Positions 1 to 37,488 of a DNA stretch of 64,000 nt are shown piece by piece; within the stretch, counting starts at the first letter, position 1; each line of letters begins with the position of its first letter. Below the pieces are notes generated by a model. The model was not told the origin of the DNA, did not search any database, and saw nothing but the letters and a program-made list of their open reading frames with translations. Source of the stretch: Anniella stebbinsi (taxonomy: Eukaryota > Chordata > Lepidosauria > Squamata > Anniellidae); NCBI GenBank assembly GCA_029215795.1, contig JARDYH010000007.1, positions 59,946,763 through 60,010,762 on the forward strand, written 5' to 3'. A program made the position numbers and the translations under genes.

Positions 1-29
1 TGGGGATTGCTGGGTGTGCATGCAAGCAC

Positions 30-35
<6 letters not shown>

Positions 36-66
<31 letters not shown>
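36..66 (+). repeat. (GA)n microsatellite
   Basis: Alternating GA of about 30 bp at the window start, with a degenerate continuation. Confidence 0.9.
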
Positions 67-69
<3 letters not shown>

Positions 70-160
70 AGCAGAGAACAGATGAGATGGGGCAAGGTGG
101 CAGACAGAAAGAGGTATGCAATGCTGCAAACTCCCCTAAACTTTACTGCTAGCTGACAAC

Positions 161-449
161 TGTTACCCAGAGGACCTTCTCTTCTGCAGCTCCCAGACTG
201 TGGAATGGCCGGCCGGAGGAGATTCGTCAACTGAACAGTCTCTTTGACTTTAAGAAAGCCATAAAGACCGATCCCTTCCGGCAGCCCTACCCAGTTGAAT
301 TTGAAGAGTTTTATTGGTATTTTAATAATGTATTCATTTTATGTGCTTTTAATCAGTTTTACGTATTTTATATTCGATGTTGTTCCCCGCCTCGATCTGG
401 AGGGAGAGGCGGGTAAGAAATAAATATATTATTATTGCTATTATTATTA
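161..449 (+). mobile_element. L2-clade LINE 3' end
   Basis: Shares with 50844-51010 the segment CCCAGACTGTGGAATGG, followed by the CGATCTGGAGGGAGAGGC 3' UTR and a (TTA)n tail. 5' truncated. Lies in the FLCN intron at the window edge. Confidence 0.8.
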
Positions 450-568
450 GCTCAAGCCATTGACTGATTTTACACGGATTGACTTTAGTCTATCATAGGG
501 TAGACTATCCTATGAGCTATCACTGTAGATCATCATCCTATGATCTATCATTGTCACCCCTTCCTTAC

Positions 569-6596
<6,028 letters not shown>

Positions 6597-6831
6597 GGTG
6601 GCTCCCTGGAAAAGAAAGAGAGGAGTGTGTGCCTGAAAAAGAGAGATCCGTGGCCCTTCCAGGACCATATGAGGATCATGACCAAAGTTCTTATTCCAGA
6701 ATTGATACTGGAAGGCCTTCTCCTCTCTCCTCTCCTCTGTACCAAAGCAATTTTTCCCCATATGCCATATTTAATTTAGTTGACCTTTCTAATATTTACA
6801 TCTGACCTTTCTCTAAGAAATAAGCCAATAA

Positions 6832-7158
6832 AGGTGCAATCCTGTGCAAGTTTAGATCAGAAAAGAGGACTACAATTCCCAATTTCAAAGCCAGCCATAC
6901 TGGCTAGGGAATTCTGGGAGTTCTTTAGACAGAAAAAAAGTCCTAAAACTCCCAGAATGACCCAGCCAGTATGGCTGTCTGGGGAATCCTGGGAGTTGTA
7001 GGAGCTTTTTCTGTCTAAATATAGAATCATAGAATAGTAGAGTTGGAAGGGGCTTCTAAGGCCATTGAGTCCAACCCCCTGCTCAATGCAGGAATCTACC
7101 TTAAAGCATCCCTGACAGATGGTTGTCCAGCTGCCTCTTGAATGCATAGGATTACACC
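6832..7158. repeat. Foldback element interrupted by a CR1
   Basis: Ends GGTGCAATCCTGTGCAAG and TGCATAGGATTACACC; several inverted arms (CTGGGAGTTGTAGG and its mates). The CR1 lies near its right end. Confidence 0.7.
7022..7141 (-). mobile_element. CR1 3' end nested in a foldback element
   Basis: AGAATCATAGAATAGTAGAG start of the reversed tail, to CTGCCTCTTGAA. Surrounding foldback sequence resumes immediately with TGCATAGGATT. Confidence 0.85.
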
Positions 7159-7544
7159 CTTCACCTTTTAAATGTGTAGTTTTTAATGCTTTTACCATTT
7201 TCAATGTTCTTGCTTTTATCGTTATGAACTTTTATTGTGCAAAATTGGTGTGTACACTGCCTTGATGGCATTTTAGCAGATAAGGCGGCATATAAATGTT
7301 AATAATAAATAACACATAAATTGCCCTACAGCTGCTGTGCACCGGCTGATCATTCCATTGAGCTGCATCCTGTCTTTAACATTGGTGCTGTGGCCGGATT
7401 TAATGGCTACATTTACAAGCTAACTTGAGCCTCCCTGCTCAGCGCAGCTGTACAGAAAACACTTTAAAATAATAAATACCAGGGAGCATCCTCATTCAAG
7501 TGGGTGGCCCCAATCCTGCTTCCCTGGAGTTCTTTCTAGCTTGG

Positions 7545-7664
7545 GTGGCAATGTTAAGCCTGCATAGAGTAGACCCACTGAAATGAATGGGGCTCAAGTT
7601 AGTCATGAATAACCTAAATCCCATTAATTTCAGTGGGTCTACTCTATGTAGGACTAACATTGGA
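7545..7664. repeat. Imperfect palindrome of about 120 bp
   Basis: GCATAGAGTAGACCCACTGA pairs with TCAGTGGGTCTACTCTATG across a centre near 7605. Confidence 0.75.
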
Positions 7665-7869
7665 TCCTGCCCATTGGCTCCTTCCCACAAGAAGGGAGTT
7701 CTGATTAACACACACATATCACAGCAGCTTCCACACCCACGATCCCAGCCACGTTCTGACACCCGCATTTCCAAAAGATACTACCTTTGTCCTCTCCTCG
7801 GGTGCCAAGCCAAGTTCCTAGTCCTGATTGAGGCTGCTTTCTACTGTAGGACTAGGAAGGGTCTTCCTG

Positions 7870-8420
7870 GCTCACCTGCCCTCTCTCCGCGCGTGCGCAC
7901 TTCGCCAAAGTTCAGGTCCAGCCCAAGGCGCCTGACAGTGACTGACAGGGAGGAACCATTGAGCGCTCTCTTGAAGGGGGAGACGAGCGAGCTCTAGCCA
8001 CCTTTGTAAGGGCCTCGCGGGGTACAAGAACAAAGAAGAAAGTATAAACGCACACGAGCAAAACGAAGCTCTGTTCCCAAATCTTATTTGATAGCTCCCA
8101 GCCCTTCTCCGCCTACGGCATCGTTGCTCCCCCCGGAATCGGTACATGGTTCAATCCTCAGCGGCTCCCACTTACCAGGAACGGGCGAGTCTATCTGTAA
8201 AGAGGGGAGGAATGGCCTTCCAGCCATGTCTCCGCGCTTGGCAGCCCAAGGCGAGTGGACGTGCCGCCTCAGATACAAACCGACCAAAGGCTCGTGGATG
8301 AGTTTGGAGATGGAAGGCGGCCTGAGTTGGTTCCTTTCGGATAGTTATCCTTCCTTCCCCCCCTTCACTTCCCTAGAGAGATGGTACGACCCGCCCAGTC
8401 CTATGACAGTCATGTGATAG
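7870..8420 (-). promoter_or_regulatory. FLCN: Probable FLCN promoter and non-coding first exon (CpG-rich)
   Basis: The base composition changes abruptly to CpG-rich, for example CGCGCGTGCGCAC near 7890. A good minus-strand donor, CCTG|GTAAGTGGG, falls at 8176/8175. An untranslated exon ending at 8176 and splicing to the acceptor at 6606 would give FLCN the leader seen in other vertebrates. No TATA box stands out. The exon's 5' limit cannot be read from sequence. Confidence 0.5.
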
Positions 8421-8871
8421 AAACAGCACAACAGAGAATCTAGTGGCAGCAGCAGAAAGGCTAAGAGAGGAGTTGTGATGGGCAGGAGGAGGAAATTTAA
8501 AGGGCGAGGTGGAGAAAAACACGGCTGGTCCTTTCAGAGTGAATTGTACGCCTTGAAATAAGAAGACAATCCTCATGAGATTATAAAATGAAAATATATG
8601 CCCTGTACATAGTGACAAGGCAAGGTATCTGCCCGAAGGAGCATACAATCTACAACTGTTGTGGGCTGCTTCTGTGGTGTGCATTCGTTCTAGGCTGGAG
8701 GTGGGAAAGAGATTTTGCTTTTTGTGGCTGAGAACTTTTCCTAGTGTGTTTTTCGGCTGTGTTTTTATGGTGTTTTGTTTTTACATTATTGTGCTGGTTA
8801 GGGTCATATTGATTTTGGGGTCCCCGTGATACCATTTTTCTTCTTGCTATTTCGATTTTGGATTTTGGTAT

Positions 8872-9192
8872 TAGGCTGACCAGATAAAATCCAGGTCAGG
8901 GCTCATGTAACTTTAACAGTTGTAGAGAAAAGGGAATTTCAGCCAGTGTCATTTGTATGCAATTAGTTCCTGGTGAAATTCCCTCTTCATCACAACAGTT
9001 AAAGTTACAGGCACTATACTAGAGTGACCATATGCAAAAGAAGGCAGGGCCCCTGCAACTTTAACTGTTGTGATGAAGAGGGAATTTCACCAGGAACTAA
9101 TTGCATACAAATGACACTGGCTGAAATTCCCTTTTCTCTACAACTGTTAAAGTTACATGAGCCCTGACCTGGATTTTATCTGGTCACCCTTA
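8872..9192. mobile_element. hAT-like MITE copy (GATAAAATCC end type)
   Basis: Foldback of about 320 bp with ends TAGGCTGACCAGATAAAATCC and its complement. The right end reads GGTCACCCTTA, slightly altered, and no clean 8-bp duplication is left. It lies between FLCN and COPS3. Confidence 0.85.
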
Positions 9193-9829
9193 ATAGTATT
9201 ATTTCAAGACTTTGTGTGGTGGTCGGCAATGCATACAATACATTTAATAAATACAATTCTGTACAGTGGAGGCAATGGAGGAAGGGGCGGAATATGGAGG
9301 CAAAAGGGAAGAACCTGCATTTATTTCAGGTACATGGATGTAGGGCTTAGTGTCAGGGTTGTGCACCAAAGACTTTAGGGGGAACTATGGTTGTGAGGAA
9401 GGATTTGAAGTGAGAGAGGTGACACCATGATGAATGAATCCAGGAAGGAAGTTCCAGGCGGAAGAGTTCCTACAACAGCTTACAGCAAAATTCAAACCAC
9501 TGCCTACAGAAAACTCAGCTTGATGTGGAAAATATAGAAACATAAACCATTCCTGCAGTCTGTTTAGAATCCACATGGAGCAGAGTCTTTAGTGGTTTGG
9601 TAGCCCTCTCTATGGAAATCCCTGCCTCTTGGTGGCAGGGAGATACCAAAATTTTGTTTTCAGCACCTGAAGACATTTTTATTTAAGCAAGCCCTACCTG
9701 ACTAACCAGCCAGTTTTATCAGAACAGTCTGATTTTTAACATTTTAATGTTTTCTGTTATTTTTTGCCTCCCCTTTTCATTGCTCAATGCTTGGGTATTT
9801 TATTAAATGTAGAGTGATATATACATCTT

Positions 9830-10180
9830 GTAAAGGAAGTGAGGCAGGTGGCTATGAGGAGGACCTTTTCTGCTGTGGCACCCTGACTGTGGAATGAGCT
9901 CCCTTGAGAGGTTCGCCTGGCACCTACCTACATATGTTACACTCTTTCCAATGCCAGGTGAACACCTTTTTATTTTCCCAGTATTTTAACGTTTTACCAT
10001 CCTAGTCGTTAAACTTGCTGTTTTAAATCTGTATTTTAAACCTCTGCGTTGCTGCTTGGTTTTATTCGGGTTGTACTTTTATATTGTGGTTTAAGTTTTA
10101 TACGTTAAATTGTGCTTTACGGTTTTAATTTTTGTGAACCGCCTGTGTCATTAGCTCAAATGGGTAGAAGTAGGTGGTAT
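9830..10180 (+). mobile_element. L2-type LINE 3' fragment
   Basis: GGAAGTGAGGCAGGTGGCTA and GTGGAATGAGCTCCC match ORF C-terminal sequence of other copies (compare 15423). Ends near GTGAACCGCCTGTG. Confidence 0.7.
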
Positions 10181-11389
10181 AGATCACTCTCCCGCCACCT
10201 TACACGTTCACACCCACTTAACAAAATCTGAAAAATATATACTAAGCAGAGAAACTTTTAAAAATTCATTTAAAGTATATTTATACCTCATCTACTAACC
10301 GAGGTCCCTGAAGCAGCTTACATTTGAAATGTAACAGAATAGGAGCAAACGTCTCTCAGTTTTAGCTGCTGGTGGCAGGCATGAGAAGCACAGAAGCGAA
10401 GGCGTTCACAAGACTTCCTCTATGCACAGATGTTACAGCCTATAAAAGGCATCTTCTGGTATTTCTCTGGATCAGACAACCTCTACATTGTTTGATCCAG
10501 CATCTGCTATAACCCCCTGCATCGGATATTTAAAACAAACTTGGAAGTACTGTTGTTTGCCAATCTTTTATTTGTGACTAAAGAGTACATTTAAGAACAG
10601 CTCCTCAGGACTGACCTGTCAGCAGCCATGCAAAAAAGAATGACAGATAATCCCCGGACAGCACATACAAGACAGATCACAACTGCACTGGGAAAAAAGG
10701 AAGACTTGTGCAGAAGGGATTTTAAAAAAAAACTAGAATGCAAGCGTGTGCAAATATCGTGCAATCACAACATTCCTTTATATGGCACAGACCATTACAG
10801 AGGCATCTTCCTGAAACAAGGTTTCAGGTTTGCATTTCACCCTTTACGATCCTCTGCAGATCAGACGACAGCTGCATTTCAGCCCCAGAATCTTCCATGT
10901 GATTTAGGAAAATAAATGTACTGGTTATCATCCCACAGGTTCAATTGCACAACTGGGAGGAATTTTCAGATTATACCTCCTGTTACTATAATCATGAACA
11001 CTCCCCCCACCCCACTTACAGCCACTAAGGAGGAGTTCAGGATTGTTTAGGTACTTCTTTATATAAATGTCCAGCTACTAATACATTCCAACTCCTCTTA
11101 ATGTATTGAGGGAGCCTAAAATATCAAGTATGACCAAATTTGCATTTAAGCTATTGCATGGCACAAGTACAACAAAGTTAACCGTACAGCTACGTTAGAA
11201 AATGGACTGTCTTTTTTGAAAAAACAAAGCCACAATCCTAAAGCCAAAGGAAGGATGTATTCTGTTAGGTAAGGATAGGTTCAACATGAAATGTGAATGC
11301 TATCCGTAGCAAAAAGTACAAATATGAAGAAATCACCTGTTCAAATCTCACCTCTGCCTTGAACTCAGTAGGTGACTTAGGAAAGCGTC
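10181..11389. other. Intergenic, nothing recognised
   Basis: AT-rich unique-looking sequence between FLCN and COPS3. A 95-codon frame at 10628 shows no motif or supporting splice context. Confidence 0.5.
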
Positions 11390-12031
11390 TCCCTCCACCT
11401 CACCCTTTGAAGGCGGTTTGGAAGCTGCAGCTTGTGCAAAATGCAGTGGCCAGATTGATAACTGGGACCAGAAGGTTCGAGCATATAAGACCTACTCTGG
11501 CCCACTTGCATTGGCTGCCTGTATGTTTCCGAGCCCGATTCAAGGTGCTGGTTTTAACCTATAAAGCCTTACACGGCTTGGGACCACAATACCTGACGGA
11601 ACGCCTTTCCCAACATGAACCTACCCGAACACTACGTTCAACATCTAAGGCCCTCCTCTGAGTGCCTACTCCTAGGGAAGCTCAGAGGTCGGCAACAAGG
11701 GAGAGGGCCTTCTCTGTGGTGGCCCCCCAATTGTGTAACGATCTCCCTGATGAGGCCTGCCTGGCGCCAACATTGTTATCTTTTCGACACCAGGTCAAGA
11801 CTTTCCTCTTCTCTCAGGCGTTTGGCAATATCTTTGGAGCCTGGGTTTGTTTTTGTAGCTTTTTGGGTTGTTGCAGTGTTTTAAACGTATGTGTGTATTG
11901 TGTGTATGTTGTATGTTTTTGCTGTTTAAATTTTTTGTATATTGTTTTTAATTGTTTTAATCCTATGTAAACCGCCCAGAGAGCTTCGGCTATGGGGCGG
12001 TACACAAATGTAATAAATAAATAAATAAATA
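11390..12031 (+). mobile_element. L2-type LINE 3' fragment (about 640 bp)
   Basis: Encodes the RT C-terminus LQLVQNAVARLITGT through RTLRSTSKALL and ends AGAGCTTCGGCTATGGGGCG plus (AAAT)n. ORFs of 122, 89 and 102 codons here are pieces of this fragment. It lies downstream of COPS3. Confidence 0.82.
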
Positions 12032-12590
12032 ATTGCAATGCCAGAATAACAACACTGATTTCCCTTACAGGGCTGCTTGTAAGGATTTCAAGATCATGTA
12101 CGTGGAGCGCTTCGAGCACGTTCAAAGTGCCAAAAGGGAGACTTTGCTAGTATTGCTAGCATCTCTCTTTGCACACCATGGTTTGCAAATCAGGAGTGAC
12201 CCTTACCAGCATTCACACGCTAGAATGTACTGTGTTACGTGGATCCCAAATATGCCCACTTGCTTGAGCATGTCAGCTTGTTGGATCAGATTAAGATCAG
12301 AGATGCTAGATTAGAAACGTTAGTGTTAAACCAGGATCCTTTCAAAAGATCCTAGCAACCGGAGTCTTATTCCCATCCCTACTATAATAGTATGCATAAG
12401 ACACGCTAGGCTGTCACCACTAACAAAACAATAGGATGATGCTGAGACAACTGTCAACTCCTGTTCCGATTGCTGTAACATGGTACACACTTAGAAAAGC
12501 TAACAAGAACAGGATCAATATGAGCTCTCCATCCAAGACACTCTTTAGGTGGTATGTCTTGTTTTTTAACTTCTTTTGCTTTGAGCCTCC

Positions 12591-12608
12591 TCCCCCCCCC
12601 CCCCCCCC
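12591..12608 (+). repeat. C homopolymer of about 18 bp
   Basis: Uninterrupted C run. Similar runs occur at 28803-28815, 38318-38334 and 61321-61333 (C) and at 30774-30787, 60965-60976 and 62140-62153 (G); lengths may be unreliable. Confidence 0.85.
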
Positions 12609-13189
12609 AATAAAGAGGCCTCTGCCTGCTCACCACAAATAAGTCAAAATGCTCCAAATTCGGCTTTCAAACTTCTTGGGGGTGGAGGAGATCTGTACCT
12701 GCTATTTGACAATTGTCGATCCACACTAAGCAGGTGTTAAAATTCAATCCAAGAACCACTTTAGCAATTACAAACTGATGCAAAGAAACAAACATAAAAG
12801 CAAAATTTAACCATGATTCAATGGGGCTGCACAAGAGAACATCAGAGCAAGCAAGTCCTAAAAAACCGTTCTCTGCTGCAGCCTGTAAAGAACACATTCA
12901 TATATTAAATACCGTGCCATTTTCCTAACTTGGATGTATAAAGTGCCACAAGAGCTTTTATCAGTGCAAAGGAAGTGTTTCAACATGTTCCACTTTCCAT
13001 ATCCCACCCACTCTAACATCCCATTTCAGGTTTTGTAAGATGCCCGAAGACACACAAAAATCAGTCTTTGTAGATTAAAGTCGAGAATTGATGCTAACTC
13101 CTAGCCCATGCTAGCGTGAACTGAAACTTCCACACCATGCTTAAACTCCATCCTGAAGGTGCCAGTGCCTAAAGCAAGGCTGGACAGCT

Positions 13190-13302
13190 CTGCCCCTCCA
13201 GATGTTTTGGCCTACAACTCCCTCTCCTTGGGCTATGCTAGCTAAGAATGATGGGAGATGTAAGCCAAAACATCTGGAGGCCCACACGTTGCCCAGTCCC
13301 GG
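13190..13302. repeat. Foldback with CCAGATGTTTTGG ends
   Basis: CTCCAGATGTTTTGGCCTAC pairs with GTAAGCCAAAACATCTGGAG. Similar elements lie at 16833-16927, 23630-23700, 32945-33062 and 38140-38215. Confidence 0.75.
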
Positions 13303-14502
13303 CTTAAAGGAATGCATGCATAGACCACCTCCCTCTGCTGAAGCATATTAGGACATGGGGAGCCAGACCTGCCAGGGACACTGTATTAACTCCGAGCTTT
13401 CAGAGCAGAGCATTAGGTGACAGTGACCAGCTATAAACATGTGGGTTACAATACATTAAGAGCTAATTTGGAGTGATCTTGGGAATGCATCTTAAGAAAG
13501 TTGCGCAGTCTTACGGAATAATCTTGCAACCTCATACTTCCTGAACTTAAAAAAAAACCCACGCCCTGTAATAGGTTGGCTGTGCCACAGGTCTGCAGCA
13601 GCTCTCTTCCACCAGAGCAAGCCAGGTGCTCCTGCGGAGCGGAAAGAGATGAGCAGTAGCAATGACAGAAGGAGAGCAGCTGAAAGGGCTGGAATGAGGC
13701 CCTTCAACCGGCTGTAGCAACCACAGCCAGCGGTTGATACAGTGATCTGGAGGCTTCTGGATATTGGGGGAAGCTGGTTTACAGTTTCCTGTGTCAAGCA
13801 GCCTGGAGTCAGGCCAGATCCTCAGCTCTGTAAGTGTGTTTGGCAAGAGTGATTCGGGAAAGAACTAAATTCTCCACCCACACACCCGACCTGTCAACAT
13901 GTCGGTGCTTTAATCTAGCAACAGCCACCAAGTAAAAAGGCATGCGCCAGTTTAATTATTCAGAGTGGGGTGGGGGAATAATCACTATTTTCCCCCTTAA
14001 TATAAGCTATTTGGATCATACAAAGAGTTCACGAAAGACTGTATTTTAGGAAGAAAACAACTGAAGGAAAAATGCTTTTAGACTAGCTACCAATTGATTT
14101 TCATCTCGTCCATACCTCTTGTCCCCTAAATTAAGTTAAACTTTTTGAAATTTGCAAGGAAGGAAAAAACGGCCATTATAAAAACAGCAACATTCAAGCC
14201 ACATAAAACAAAAAGTAAATTATTTAATGCATTAACCATGTTAATCGCAGGAGAAATCCACAACAGAATGAGATTTTTTTTCCTTTCTTTGCAGAGCAGG
14301 TGTTTGAAATCATACAGTACTGAGAAGACATCATTTTAAATTTTGCTTAATATCCAGGTGAAACAGTCAGTTCTCTGCTTTCCTTTTGGATCTGCTTTTT
14401 TTTTTAACACTCGGATCCTAAAGGTGGTTCTCTTTAGCTTTTATTTATTTATTTACTTATTTATTTGCGCTCTACAACAGAGTGGCAAGCCAAATGTGAG
14501 TT

Positions 14503-29619
<15,117 letters not shown>

Positions 29620-30154
29620 CTTGGCGCCTCTCGGGAGACCAGGCCGGGGAGGGAAGGAGGACGGGAGCGGGGCCCGGGCCGGGGACGGCAAGGAAGGAGC
29701 CGCCGCCGCCGCCGCCTGCTCCTCTTTCTCCTCCTCCAACCGCCGAAGCGACGCCGCCCACGCCGGGCCAATCCGACGGCGCTCCGAGGGTCACGGGGCC
29801 GCGCTCCGCGCGCGTCACTTCCGCCGCGCTGCTGGCGCGCCGGGTCTTGACAGGGGCGTTGCCATGGGAACCGCCGCCCGGCCTTCAACCCGGAAGCCGC
29901 CGTCCGGGTGGTAAACAGAGGCCGCTGGCGACCCGCTTTCCCGGTCGCCTGCTCCTCTCGGTCTCTCTCGCCGCGTCTGGCACGCGGGAGACAAGGATGG
30001 GGTCGGTATGGGACCGGAGGCGTTTGCAGGACGGCTGCCAACAACGCCGCCGCTCCGTTGGCTCCAAAATGATCAAAATTGGGGTTTTCTCACATCACCC
30101 AAACGGGTAGAAACACGAATACATTGCGAATCCAGATGGGTTGGTTGCTAAGGC

Positions 30155-30206
30155 CCAACGTGACGTCACAATGGCGTCACTCCTGGCGGCACGTTACGTC
30201 ATGTGC
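30155..30206. promoter_or_regulatory. Cluster of CRE/ATF-like sites in the divergent COPS3/NT5M interval
   Basis: A perfect palindromic CRE, TGACGTCA, lies at 30161-30168. GGCGTCAC follows a few bases later and TTACGTCA lies at 30194-30201. Three CRE-like octamers within about 45 bp, between two divergent CpG-rich starts, is more than expected by chance, but binding is inferred only. Confidence 0.45.
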
Positions 30207-30289
30207 CTCACTATCATCTTGTTGTTGTTCCTCCAAACTGCACAGAGCTTTACAGTTACATAATGAAAAAAGAACAGAGTGCCCTGTGT

Positions 30290-30420
30290 CACCTTCAAGA
30301 ATAACACATTTATTATGGCGCAAGCTTCCGTGGACTAGAGTCCACTTCCACAGGTGAAGTGGACTCTAGTCCACAATTATTCCTGCCATAACAAATGTAA
30401 CAATTTTCAGAGGGGTGTTA
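30290..30420. repeat. Palindromic repeat between COPS3 and NT5M
   Basis: CGTGGACTAGAGTCCACTTC pairs with GAAGTGGACTCTAGTCCAC around a 5-nt spacer at 30350. A related scrap (AGTCTAACACATTTATTACA) is at 2322. Confidence 0.75.
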
Positions 30421-31499
30421 GTTCATTGCTGCAAAAACAACAGAACCTTGTGGCACCTCGAAAACTCGCACATTGGTTTTGGCATGAGCTTTCAAGGGCT
30501 ACAGCCCACTGCTCTCCATGCATCATGCGTAATAACTTCCATTATATCTCAAGAAGAACTGAGCTCATGCTTCATTTGATAGTCCCAGTGTGGGCTGCCA
30601 GTGGCTGCTGTGTACCCAGTCTGTGCCTAATAATGGAACAGCATTTCACACCCAGGAGATTTTGGCAGCTCCAGACCTCATTTGCCTGTAACCTTAGGTC
30701 TTCACCATCTCGTTTCTTATCTTTCAGGAAACCATGTACTTTAATGTAAATTTAATATTATGCACCTTGACCTGGGGGGGGGGGGGGAGGCATTGAATAA
30801 AGTATGTTTTTTACTCCCGAGTTCACGTCTCCGAGGCAGTACTTTTGTCCGTGGGAAAGTGTTCTGCCTGCGTTTCTTCTATTCCTGGTTCTACTTGAAG
30901 GGGCGGTGGGTGAAACAGCAGCAGAGAAGCTGCCGGGGAAAGGCGAAACCTGGATCCGTTGCAGATGATGGTCTCGTGTTGTCTCTGCCTAGGCGAGCAG
31001 CAGGTCGCGCGCTTTTCCCGGGTCGTGCTGGCCGGTTGCGGCTCTAAGGCGGCGCCTGCAGCTGCCAGTCTCCCCCTCCCCGCCTTTTCCCGCAGGCGAT
31101 GGGAGGGAGAATTAGAGCACTGCCGGGTTGGGCTGCTCCGGCGTTTCATAAAGGGAGGACGGACGCCGCTGCGGCTGGCTGAAATTGACAGGCGCGCGGG
31201 TGAAATTGACAAGCGCGCCAGTAAAATTGGGGGGGGGGATTACGCTGCACCACCAGCAGCGCTCTGATCTTGCTGGAGGCCTCTTCCCAAGCCGCCTGCC
31301 CCTTTTTGCAAGTGGGGGGGGGACACCCCCTTTCTCTCGCAAGCAAGACAGGCAGGCAGCCCTCCTCCCTCCCCCTCGTGTCCTTATGCGCCAGCTGTTT
31401 TTCTCCTTTCCTCTTTGCGCACAGCCTGGCCGGTCCAGGTATCCAGGGCAACTCTAGAGCCGCCTTGCCCTCTCCCTCCTCCCGCCTTAGCCTCGCTCG

Positions 31500-31590
31500 C
31501 TCTGCAATCCTATACACGTCTACGCAGAAGTAAGCCCCATTGAGTTCGGCGGGGCTTACTGCGAGGTAAGTGTGCATAGGATTGCAGCTT
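31500..31590. repeat. Short lizard foldback in the NT5M promoter
   Basis: CTGCAATCCTATACACGTC pairs with GTGTGCATAGGATTGCAG; centre AAGTAAGCCCCATTGAG. Related decayed copies are near 6153, 17275, 33355, 36660, 39345 and 55315. Confidence 0.75.
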
Positions 31591-31688
31591 TCGCCTGGGG
31601 TTTTGCTGCAAGAGGTGCAGGGAGGGAGGGAACTCTGGTGGGGGGGCTTGGTGTTGCAAACCCCGCCCTAACAGCAGCAACAATTTAA

Positions 31689-31735
31689 ATAAAATAATAA
31701 TAATAATAATAATTAATAATAATAATAATTAATAG
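31689..31735 (+). repeat. (AAT)n microsatellite upstream of NT5M
   Basis: Interrupted AAT repeats 170-210 bp before the NT5M ATG. Confidence 0.85.
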
Positions 31736-31900
31736 CGGGATTGGTTGACTCCAGTTTGTGCACTGCAGAAAAAGAAGCCAGAGTGATGCAACTGGAGAAA
31801 AGGAAGGCAAAAGGGTGAATGTGGTGTTGTTGCTATTTTAATATGGCATCGTCGGTGATGAGAGATTCCTGATCGCGCCCTTAGAGACGCTTCCCCCGCC

Positions 31901-37315
<5,415 letters not shown>

Positions 37316-37482
37316 AGCCAGCCCTGTTAAAAAAGTGTCCTCAGCGTGCCCAGAGAGGGGCAGGGCCTACTTGCAAGCTTGTGGGGCACAAGGAAGGGTC
37401 ACGTCTCCAGTTTTGGCTCTTCACAGATCACAACATAATAGACACGACACAAGAGGAAAATGTAACGGGGAGGGTAGAGGAA

Positions 37483-37488
37483 AATAAA
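37483..37488 (+). terminator. NT5M: Candidate NT5M polyadenylation signal AATAAA
   Basis: The first plus-strand AATAAA after the stop, 168 nt downstream. No other signal competes nearby; the cleavage site is not determined, and longer 3' UTRs using later signals are possible. Confidence 0.45.

Larger units (their letters stand above)
12031..14502. other. COPS3 downstream region and possible 3' UTR
   Basis: Apart from the C-run and one foldback I see no gene. The part next to 14503 should include the COPS3 3' UTR, whose end cannot be fixed. Confidence 0.5.

Noticed and set aside
31146..31577. 143-codon minus-strand ORF upstream of NT5M
   Set aside because: Chance frame in the CpG-rich promoter, ending in a foldback repeat.
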